Source: SCGC-AG-212-J23 sp036406675
Lineage (GTDB): Bacteria > Pseudomonadota > Gammaproteobacteria > Burkholderiales > SG8-39
Reading direction: 5' to 3'
Assembly (NCBI GenBank): GCA_036406675.1
Contig: DASXAO010000172.1
Span: 1-64,000 of the forward strand
Length of the DNA stretch: 64,000 bases
Each line of letters begins with the position of its first letter. Position 1 is the stretch's first letter. The notes under the pieces are model-generated. The model searched no databases. It had not been told where the DNA came from and saw only the letters and a program-made list of their open reading frames with translations. Positions 1 through 9,982 of this stretch are shown here, in pieces. A program made the position numbers and the translations under genes.

Positions 1-1134
1 GCGAAGCAGGCACGGATCGCCGGCGCGCTGGCGATTCCGTTCGTTCAGGCTCTGACCCAGAAAGTCGCGGCGGTGTCCTCAGGGGCGGCGCGCTACGTCC
101 ACTACGGGGCCACCAGCCAGGACGTCATGGACACCGCGGCCGCGCTCTGCATGCGCGAAGCGTGTGAGCGGATTTCCGCTTTGGCCGTGGTCATGGGAAA
201 TGCGAGCGCCAAGCTCGCAGAGCGGCATGCGGATACGCCGATGCTCGCGCGCACGCTGCTGCAGCCCGCCGCGCCGGTGCCGTTCGGCTGGAAGGCCGCG
301 ATGTGGCTCGCGCCGGTCGCGCGTTCCTATCCGCGCTTTCGCAGCGCTTCGCGCGAAGCTTGCGTGCTGCAGTTCGGCGGCGCGGCAGGCACGCTCGCCG
401 CGTTCAGAGAGAAAGGGCTGGAAATTCAAAAAGCCATCGGCGAGGAGCTCGGGCTTGAAACCGCGCCAACCTGGCACAGTGCCCGTGACGCGTTTGCGCG
501 CCTCGGAGCCGAAGCCGCCATCCTGACCGGGCTCGCGGCGAAAGTCGCGCGCGACGTGGCGCTGCTTTCGCAGCCCGAGGTCGGCGAGGCTGCCGAGCCG
601 GCGCTCGCCGGCCGGGGTGGCTCCTCGAGCATGCCGCACAAGCGCAACCCGGCCGGATGCCTGCTCGCGCTCGAGGCCGCGGCGCGCGCTCCAGGCCTCG
701 CCGCGACGCTGCTGGGCGAGCTCGCGCCCGAGCACGAGCGCGGTCTGGGGCAGTGGCAATCGCAGTGGTTCACGCTTCGCGAGCTGGCCGGTGCCTGCGC
801 AAGCGCGCTCGCGGCGGTGGGCGAGGTCCTGGAAGGCCTCGAGGTCGACCCGGAAGCAATGGCCGCAAACCTGGCGCGCGCGAACGGGCTCGTATTCTCG
901 GAAGCTCTTGCGCTGCGCGTATCGCGTGCGGTCGCCGACCGCCTCTGCGAGCAGGCGCTGCGCGAGGGACGCAATCTGCTGGAGGTCGCGGGGGCCGACA
1001 ACGACGTAAAGAAGCACCTCGAGAGAGCGGAGCTGGAAGCACTGTTCGAGCCGCGAAGCCAGTTCGGCGCCGCCGGCGCCACCATCGAGCGGGTGCTTGC
1101 CGACTGGGCTACTGCGCGCGGAAGCGCTGCTTGA
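1..1134 (+). CDS. pcaB: 3-carboxy-cis,cis-muconate cycloisomerase, 5'-truncated by window edge
   Basis: Member of the fumarase/aspartase/adenylosuccinate lyase superfamily; PcaB lactonises beta-carboxymuconate in the protocatechuate branch of the beta-ketoadipate pathway. The frame is open from base 1, so the N-terminus lies outside the window (377 residues remain of an expected ~450). The superfamily signature loop reads GGSSSMPHKRNP near base 620, and the upstream HYGATSQD segment is the second conserved region. The Q-W-Q-S-Q-W stretch around base 750 resembles PcaB more than adenylosuccinate lyase. Its last 26 bp overlap the convergent thioesterase gene. Adenylosuccinate lyase proper is less likely; the pca neighbours that would settle it lie outside the window. 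Confidence 0.85.
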   Translation, partial: AKQARIAGALAIPFVQALTQKVAAVSSGAARYVHYGATSQDVMDTAAALCMREACERISALAVVMGNASAKLAERHADTPMLARTLLQPAAPVPFGWKAAMWLAPVARSYPRFRSASREACVLQFGGAAGTLAAFREKGLEIQKAIGEELGLETAPTWHSARDAFARLGAEAAILTGLAAKVARDVALLSQPEVGEAAEPALAGRGGSSSMPHKRNPAGCLLALEAAARAPGLAATLLGELAPEHERGLGQWQSQWFTLRELAGACASALAAVGEVLEGLEVDPEAMAANLARANGLVFSEALALRVSRAVADRLCEQALREGRNLLEVAGADNDVKKHLERAELEALFEPRSQFGAAGATIERVLADWATARGSAA

Positions 1135-1546
1135 GCTCCTCAGGAATCGCCTCGCCCTTCATCGGCGTGCCCGGGCCGCTCACGTGGCGTCCCCAGACGC
1201 GCGTCTCTTTGCCCTTGGCGAGCATGGCACCGTCGCTGCGCACGACATCGTGCTCCACCACGAACGACTTGCCGCCGAACCGGGTGATGCGCGAGCGGAC
1301 TTCGCAGCGGTCGCCATGCTCGGCGGGAAACAGGAACTGGCACTCCGCGGACACCAGCGGCATCGCCATGTGGTTCGCGCGCATCCACTTGGGGCCGTGC
1401 CCGACCGCGTCGAAGAGCGCCCAGCTCGCGGCATCGATCCAGCGGAAGTAGGTCGGATAGAAAATGATGCCGGCGGGGTCGCAGTCGCCCCACTGCACCT
1501 GGCAGGGAAACACGTTGACGATGGAGTTGAAATCGTCGTCCTTCAT
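1109..1546 (-). CDS. 4-hydroxybenzoyl-CoA thioesterase family (hotdog) protein
   Basis: A 145-residue single-domain hotdog-fold acyl-CoA thioesterase. The N-terminal segment QWGDCDPAGIIFYPTYFRW carries the conserved Asp of the 4HBT family active site and the long hotdog helix follows it. Length matches the family. The ATG at 1546 is preceded by a distant AGGAG. A perfect TATAAT on the minus strand (1584-1579) lies upstream, but a matching -35 is not evident. Its 3' end runs 26 bp into the convergent pcaB gene. The neighbour suggests hydrolysis of an aromatic acyl-CoA, but YbgC-like housekeeping thioesterase activity is equally possible; the substrate is unknown. Confidence 0.85.
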   Translation of the reverse strand: MKDDDFNSIVNVFPCQVQWGDCDPAGIIFYPTYFRWIDAASWALFDAVGHGPKWMRANHMAMPLVSAECQFLFPAEHGDRCEVRSRITRFGGKSFVVEHDVVRSDGAMLAKGKETRVWGRHVSGPGTPMKGEAIPEELKQRFRAQ

Positions 1547-1603
1547 GCGCAGCGGCGGCTCCTCATAGGCGCAGCGGATTATAAGGTTATAGGGTCAAAC
1601 GAT

Positions 1604-1632
1604 TGACGCAGCGCCGCGACAATGGGCAGAAT
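1604..1632 (+). promoter_or_regulatory. sigma70 promoter for the metH leader
   Basis: TTGACG at 1604-1609 matches the -35 consensus at 5 of 6 positions. After a 17-nt spacer comes CAGAAT at 1627-1632, a 4 of 6 match to the -10. Initiation would fall near 1639, just ahead of the first riboswitch stem at 1648, which supports the assignment. Confidence 0.55.
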
Positions 1633-1645
1633 CCCACTGCTGCAC

Positions 1646-1700
1646 CACGCGCCGATTTGATGTTCAGCTTGCGGGCGCGCAATAAATACCGCTAAAGAGA
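1646..1700 (+). promoter_or_regulatory. SAM-II (SAM_alpha) riboswitch aptamer upstream of metH
   Basis: The stretch has the SAM-II layout. P1 is a perfect 6-bp stem, CGCGCC (1648-1653) with GGCGCG (1674-1679). The P1 loop starts with GATTT. The 3' tail carries AATAAAT (1681-1687) and GCTAAA (1691-1696), the conserved nucleotides of this class. GCG(G) at 1671-1674 can pair with (C)CGC at 1689-1692 to make the P2 pseudoknot. This recognition is by recall of the family consensus, not by a covariance-model search. Its position before a methionine synthase and directly ahead of a terminator fits SAM-dependent repression. The related SAM-V class shares the binding core and is the main alternative. 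Confidence 0.82.
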
Positions 1701-1710
1701 CGCGCCATCG

Positions 1711-1745
1711 AAGCCCGTTTCTGCACAAGCTGAACGGGCTTTTTT
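1711..1745 (+). terminator. intrinsic terminator of the metH attenuator
   Basis: AAGCCCGTT (1711-1719) pairs perfectly with AACGGGCTT (1733-1741), followed by a T-run to 1745. It ends 12 bp before the metH ATG, so it can only act as a leader attenuator. A competing 10-bp helix is visible: GTTCAGCTTG (1662-1671, inside the aptamer) is the exact reverse complement of CAAGCTGAAC (1726-1735, terminator loop and 3' arm). Confidence 0.85.
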
Positions 1746-1757
1746 ATTTGGAGCCGC

Positions 1758-5444
<3,687 letters not shown>

Positions 5445-5451
5445 TCGCCGC

Positions 5452-5556
5452 ATGGGTAAAGGCGACAAACGCACGCGGCGCGGCAAGATCTACAAGGGCA
5501 GCTACGGCAGGAAGCGCCCGCATCGCGCCAAGAAGAACACCAAGAAACCGGCCTGA
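5452..5556 (+). CDS. 30S ribosomal protein Thx (bTHX family)
   Basis: A 34-residue, extremely basic protein beginning MGKGDKRTRRGKIYKGSYG, the recognisable signature of the small-subunit protein Thx/S31. In Thermus it sits in a cavity at the top of the 30S head and stabilises rRNA contacts; bacterial homologues of similar size are widespread. There is no Shine-Dalgarno sequence, and the upstream TATAAT suggests leaderless translation. Its TGA stop overlaps the presumed CTG start of the DUF423 gene as CTGA. Confidence 0.88.
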   Translation: MGKGDKRTRRGKIYKGSYGRKRPHRAKKNTKKPA

Positions 5557-5930
5557 AGGTCTTCCTGGCACTCGGCGCGCTCGCCGCCGCGGTCGCGGTC
5601 GGCCTGGGCGCGTTCGGCGCTCATGCGCTCCGGGCCCGGCTTGCGCCGGAGATGCTCGCCGTGTGGCAGACCGCAGTCCAATACCACGCGTGGCATGCGC
5701 TCGGCCTCCTTGCCGTGGGATTGACCGGTTATCAAACCGACGGCAGCTGGATCAGGGCGGCCGGGTGGCTCCTCCTCGCCGGCATCGTGCTCTTCTCCGG
5801 AAGTCTTTATGCGCTCGCACTAGGCGCGCCGCGCGCAGTGGGCGCAGTGACGCCGGTTGGCGGAGCGATGTTCATTCTGGGCTGGATCGCTTTCGCGGTC
5901 GGCGTCATTTACGCCAGAACGCCGGGGTAA
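5553..5930 (+). CDS. DUF423 family inner-membrane protein (YgdD-like)
   Basis: A small hydrophobic protein of about 125 residues with four predicted membrane segments. The conserved DUF423 features GAFGAH near the N-terminus and QTAVQYHAWHALGLL in the middle are present. The function of the family is unknown. The first ATG in frame (5652) would delete helix 1 and the conserved GAFGAH, yet no ATG, GTG or TTG lies between the upstream overlap and that point. The codon at the expected position is CTG (5553-5555), which overlaps the Thx stop as CTGA, so initiation by translational coupling at CTG is the simplest reading. A sequence error is the alternative. Its 3' end overlaps convergent trkH by 26 bp. 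Confidence 0.75.
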   Translation: MKVFLALGALAAAVAVGLGAFGAHALRARLAPEMLAVWQTAVQYHAWHALGLLAVGLTGYQTDGSWIRAAGWLLLAGIVLFSGSLYALALGAPRAVGAVTPVGGAMFILGWIAFAVGVIYARTPG

Positions 5931-7359
5931 GGACGACGAGCAGCGTAAAGAGCTCCAGCCGTCCGAGCAGCATGGCGAAGGTGCAGATCCAGGTCTGAGT
6001 GTCGGTCAGCCCGGCATAGGTGGCGGACGGCCCGACCTCGCCCAGACCCGGGCCTGCGTTGTTCAGCGAGGCGACCGCGGCCGAAAACGCCGACACCACG
6101 TCGAGTCCCGACGCGGTGAGCAGCAGCGTGAGAACGACGACGCTCGACGCGTACATGAAGAGGTATGCGAGCACGGCGAACACCGTGGCGTTGCCGATCG
6201 GATTGTCCGAAAGCTTCACGGGGTTGTAGATGCGCGGATGGATCGTGCGCAGCAACTCGCGAAAGAGCTGCTTGAACAGGATCTGGGCGCGGATCATCTT
6301 CATCCCGCTGCCCGTCGAGCCCGAGCAGCTGGCGAAGCTCGAGAGAAACAGCATCACCAGCGGGGCGAAGATCGGCCACTGGCCGTAGTCGGTGTTCGAA
6401 TACCCGGTGGTGGTGGCGAGCGAGACCACGTTGAATGCCGCGTAACGCAGAGCGGTGCCGAATTCGCCGTACACGCCGGTGAGGAACAGGTAGCCGGCGA
6501 CCACCAGGACCGCGAGCGCCACGACCAGCAGCATCGGCTTTGCCTCGGGGTCACGAACGTAGGGGCGCATGCTCAGGCGCCGCCAGGCGAGGAAGTGGGA
6601 GGCGAAATTGATCGCCGCCACCAGCATGAAGACGATCGCCACCGCCTCGATGGCGGGCGAATTCCAGTACGCGTAGCTCGCGTCGTGACTTGAAAAGCCG
6701 CCCAGTCCCATGGTGGTGAAGCCGTGCATCAGGGCGTCGAACCCGTCCATCCCGGCGAGCCAGTAGGCGAGCGTGCAGGCCGCGGTGAAGCCCACGTAGA
6801 CCAGCCACAGCCCCTTGGCCGTCTCGGCGATGCGCGGGGTGAGCTTGGTGTCTTTCATCGGCGTCGGCGTCTCGGCCTTGAAAAGCTGGCTCCCGCCCAC
6901 GCCGAGGAGCGGCAGGATCGCGACGGCCAGCACGATCACGCCCATTCCGCCCATCCAGATCATGAGGCCGCGCCAGATGTTCACCGACACCGCGAGCCGG
7001 TCGAGGCCCTCGAGGACGGTGGCGCCGCTGGCGGTGAGCCCGGAAACGGCCTCGAAATAGGCGTCGGTGAACGTGAGCCCGTCGATGCTCAGCATCAGCG
7101 GCAGCGCGGCGAAGCCGGGCAGCACCGTCCACACCAGCGCGACGAGCAGGAAGCCGTCGCGCACCTGCAGCTCGCGGCGCTCCTGAAACGTGGCGAGCCA
7201 CAGCGCGAGGCCCGCGATCAGGGTCGCCGCAAGCGAATAGCCGAAAGCGGCCTGCGCGCCGTCGTGGATCGCATAGGAGAGCGCCCATGGCAGCGCCATG
7301 CTCGCGGCGAACAGGAGCATCACGCGCGAGAGCACGTTGACGACCGCGAGGAAGCGCAT
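5905..7359 (-). CDS. trkH: Trk potassium uptake channel subunit TrkH
   Basis: The membrane subunit of the Trk system, 484 residues, which conducts K+ across the inner membrane under control of TrkA. Four pore-loop repeats with the family's selectivity glycines are visible: SGATVLEG, TTMGLGGFS, TTTGYSNTDYG and NNAGPGLG. The SCSGSTGSGMKMIR segment between repeats 3 and 4 corresponds to the gating loop region. Multiple membrane helices occupy the rest. It follows trkA with a 6-bp gap, making a trkA-trkH unit at the end of the ntrYX block. Its 3' end overlaps the DUF423 gene. Confidence 0.95.
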   Translation of the reverse strand: MRFLAVVNVLSRVMLLFAASMALPWALSYAIHDGAQAAFGYSLAATLIAGLALWLATFQERRELQVRDGFLLVALVWTVLPGFAALPLMLSIDGLTFTDAYFEAVSGLTASGATVLEGLDRLAVSVNIWRGLMIWMGGMGVIVLAVAILPLLGVGGSQLFKAETPTPMKDTKLTPRIAETAKGLWLVYVGFTAACTLAYWLAGMDGFDALMHGFTTMGLGGFSSHDASYAYWNSPAIEAVAIVFMLVAAINFASHFLAWRRLSMRPYVRDPEAKPMLLVVALAVLVVAGYLFLTGVYGEFGTALRYAAFNVVSLATTTGYSNTDYGQWPIFAPLVMLFLSSFASCSGSTGSGMKMIRAQILFKQLFRELLRTIHPRIYNPVKLSDNPIGNATVFAVLAYLFMYASSVVVLTLLLTASGLDVVSAFSAAVASLNNAGPGLGEVGPSATYAGLTDTQTWICTFAMLLGRLELFTLLVVLTPAFWRK

Positions 7360-7365
7360 CGCGGG

Positions 7366-8739
7366 CTACACGAAGCGCACGCCGACCTGGAACATGCGCT
7401 CCACGCGCGGCAGGTTCTTCTTGTCGGTCACGAACACGATGACATGGTCCTCGGGCCGGATCACCGTGTCGTGGTGCGCCATGAGCACCTCGCCGCGTCG
7501 CACGACCGCGCCGATGGTGGTGCCAGGCGGCAGGTCGATCTCGTCGACGCGCCGGTCGGTGAGCTTGCACGACTCGCGGTCGCCGTGCACCACCGCCTCC
7601 AGCGCCTCGGCCGCGCCGCGCCGCAGGCTGTGTACGGCGACCACGTCGCCGCGGCGCACGTGCGCGAGCAGCGTGCCGATGGTCGCCTGCGCCGGCGAGA
7701 TCGCGATGTCGATCTGGCCCGATTGCAGCAGGTCGACGTAGGACCTGCGGTTGATGAGCGATACCACCCGGCGCGCGCCCATGCGCTTGGCGAGGAGCGA
7801 GCTCATGATGTTGTTTTCGTCGTCGTTGGTCACGGCGACGAACAGATCCATCTCGCCGATGTTCTCGCTCTCGAGCAGCTCCTCGTCGGTGGTGTCGCCG
7901 TTCAGGACCAGCGCTTCCCCCAGGCGCGCCGCGATCAGCTCGCAGCGCCGCTTGTTGTGCTCGATCACCCGGACCGAGTAGCGCTCTTCGAGGGCCAGCG
8001 CGAGCCGCAGCCCGATATTGCCGCCGCCGGCGATCATCACCCGCCGCACCGGCCGGTCCATGCGGCGCAGCTCGCGCATGACCTCGCGGATGTGCTCGGC
8101 GGCCGCGAGGCAGAACACCTCGTCGCCCGTCTCGATCACCGTGTCGCCGTCGGGCACGATCGAGCGGTCGCCGCGGAAGATCGCGACGATGCGCGCGTCG
8201 ACGCGCGGGATGTGCCGGCGCAGGTCCTTCAGCGGATGGCCGACGAGCGGCCCGCCGGCGAACGCGCGCACCGCGACCAGGCTGACCTTGCCGCCGGCGA
8301 AGTCGAGCACCTGGAGCGCCTCGGGGAACTCCACCAGCTTGACGATGTAGTCGGTGAGGATCTGCTCGGGACAGATCGAGAGGTCCACGTCGAAGCCGTC
8401 CTCGCCCAGCACGCGCTCGTTCGCGAGGTAGTCGGTGGCGCGCACGCGCGCGATGCGGCGGGGGACGTTGAACATCCGCGCGGCGATGCGGCAGGCGACC
8501 AGGTTGGTCTCGTCGGACTGGGTGACCGCGACCAGCAGGTCGGCGTCGTCGATGCCGGCCTCGGCGAGGACCGAGGGATGCGCCCCGCTGCCCAAGACGG
8601 TGCGCAGGTCGAGGCGTTCCTGCAGCGTGCGCAAGCGCTGCGGCTCGATATCGACCACGGTGATGTCGTTCGCCTCGGAGACCAGGCTCTCGGCGACCGA
8701 GCCGCCGACCTGCCCGGCCCCCAGGATCACGATCTTCAT
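7366..8739 (-). CDS. trkA: Trk system regulatory subunit TrkA
   Basis: A cytosolic NAD-binding gating protein of TrkH, 457 residues. It is a tandem duplication of an RCK_N Rossmann domain plus RCK_C domain. The first dinucleotide motif is GAGQVGGSVAESL at the N-terminus and the second is GGGNIGLRLALAL near residue 235, each followed by an acidic residue at the end of beta-2. The start codon overlaps the stop of the upstream response-regulator gene (ATGA, 8736-8739) and is preceded by GAGG, so the two are translationally coupled. This is the common betaproteobacterial arrangement of ntrYX next to trkAH. Confidence 0.96.
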   Translation of the reverse strand: MKIVILGAGQVGGSVAESLVSEANDITVVDIEPQRLRTLQERLDLRTVLGSGAHPSVLAEAGIDDADLLVAVTQSDETNLVACRIAARMFNVPRRIARVRATDYLANERVLGEDGFDVDLSICPEQILTDYIVKLVEFPEALQVLDFAGGKVSLVAVRAFAGGPLVGHPLKDLRRHIPRVDARIVAIFRGDRSIVPDGDTVIETGDEVFCLAAAEHIREVMRELRRMDRPVRRVMIAGGGNIGLRLALALEERYSVRVIEHNKRRCELIAARLGEALVLNGDTTDEELLESENIGEMDLFVAVTNDDENNIMSSLLAKRMGARRVVSLINRRSYVDLLQSGQIDIAISPAQATIGTLLAHVRRGDVVAVHSLRRGAAEALEAVVHGDRESCKLTDRRVDEIDLPPGTTIGAVVRRGEVLMAHHDTVIRPEDHVIVFVTDKKNLPRVERMFQVGVRFV

Positions 8740-9980
8740 TCCTCGCGGCGTCCGACCGGCAGCCCGAGCGCCTTGAGCTTGCGGTAGAGATGGGTGCGCT
8801 CGAGGCCCGAGCGCTCCGCCACGCGCGACATGCTGCCGTGCTCACGGGAGAGCAGGTGCTCGAAGTAGACCCGCTCGAACGCCTCGCGCGCCTCGCGGTA
8901 GGGCCGATCGAGCAGGACTTCGGGCAGCGCGCCCGGCACCGCGCGCCCCGCCAGCACCCGCTCCACGTCGTCGAGCTGGATCTCCTCGTCGAGCGAGCTC
9001 AGCGCCAGGTCCTTCACCACGCCCTCGAGCTCGGTCAGATTGCCGGGCCAGACATGGTGGCGCAGCGCGTTCAGCGACGCTATCGAGAGGCGCCGCTGCG
9101 GGCAGGCGCGCGCCTCCACCATCTGCGCGAGCATCAGCGAGGCCAGGTCCGGCACGTCCTCGGCGAACTCGCGCAGCGCCGGCAGGCGCAGCGTGAGCTC
9201 GGAGAGCCGCGCCCCCAGGTCGGGATCGAAATCGTGCTTCTCGGCCAGGCTCTTCACGTCGAGCGGAGAAAACGACACCAGGCGGACCTTGTGCTTCTCG
9301 GCGCGCGTCAGCAGGAATTCGAGGCTGCGCTGCTCGCCCCGCGCCAGCCGCCCGAGGTCGGGAAAGAACAGGATCCCGCCGGTCGCCTTGGCGAGGAGCT
9401 CCGAGGGCGGCTCCGCCAGGAGCTCCGCTCCGGACAGGAACGGCGCGCTCGGCGCGGCGAGGAGCCGGGCGAACAGCTCCGGCCGCATGCCGCGCTCGCC
9501 CCGCAGCAGGAGCGGCGCCGCCGCCTGCGCGAGCTGCGCGAGCCGCTTCTTCGCGTCGGCCAGCGCCGGCGAGCGGCCGAGCGCGGAAAGCGCGAGCTGC
9601 GGCGCCGCGGCCGCCTCCGGGCTGCGCAGCGCACGCTTCACGGTCGCAAGCAGGCGCTGCAGCGCCACGGGCTTCTCCAGGAAGTCGAGCGCGCCGATCC
9701 GCGTGGCCTCGACCGCGGTCTCGATGGTGGCATGGCCCGACATCATCACCACCGGCATGGTGAGCTGGCCGCTCGCCGCCCATTCCTTCAGCAGCGTGAT
9801 GCCGTCGGTGTCGGGCATCCAGATGTCGAGCAGCACGAGGTCGGGCCGGCCGCGCTCGCGCAGGCGACGCGCATCGCCTGCGCTCTCGGCGAGCATGACC
9901 TGGTGGCCCTCGTCGGCCAGGATTTCCGACAGCAGCTCGCGGATGCCTATCTCGTCGTCGACTACCAGGATCTGTGCCAT
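8736..9980 (-). CDS. ntrX: NtrX-like response regulator with degenerate AAA+ domain
   Basis: A 414-residue regulator partnered with the adjacent NtrY-type kinase. The receiver domain (1-120) is intact: acidic pair VVDDE, phospho-acceptor Asp in VLLDIWMPD, and conserved Lys in LEKPV. The central domain (about 135-330) aligns with sigma54-activator AAA+ domains only by remnants. The Walker A position reads LLLRGERGMRPELF with no GxxxxGK, no GAFTGA loop exists, and Walker B has decayed to GGILFFPDLG. WPGNLTEL is kept near the end of the domain. The C-terminal Fis-type helix-turn-helix (RVAERSGLERTHLYRKLKAL) is intact. It should bind DNA and respond to phosphorylation but cannot hydrolyse ATP or remodel sigma54 holoenzyme. 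Confidence 0.88.
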   Translation of the reverse strand: MAQILVVDDEIGIRELLSEILADEGHQVMLAESAGDARRLRERGRPDLVLLDIWMPDTDGITLLKEWAASGQLTMPVVMMSGHATIETAVEATRIGALDFLEKPVALQRLLATVKRALRSPEAAAAPQLALSALGRSPALADAKKRLAQLAQAAAPLLLRGERGMRPELFARLLAAPSAPFLSGAELLAEPPSELLAKATGGILFFPDLGRLARGEQRSLEFLLTRAEKHKVRLVSFSPLDVKSLAEKHDFDPDLGARLSELTLRLPALREFAEDVPDLASLMLAQMVEARACPQRRLSIASLNALRHHVWPGNLTELEGVVKDLALSSLDEEIQLDDVERVLAGRAVPGALPEVLLDRPYREAREAFERVYFEHLLSREHGSMSRVAERSGLERTHLYRKLKALGLPVGRREE

Positions 9981-9982
9981 GT

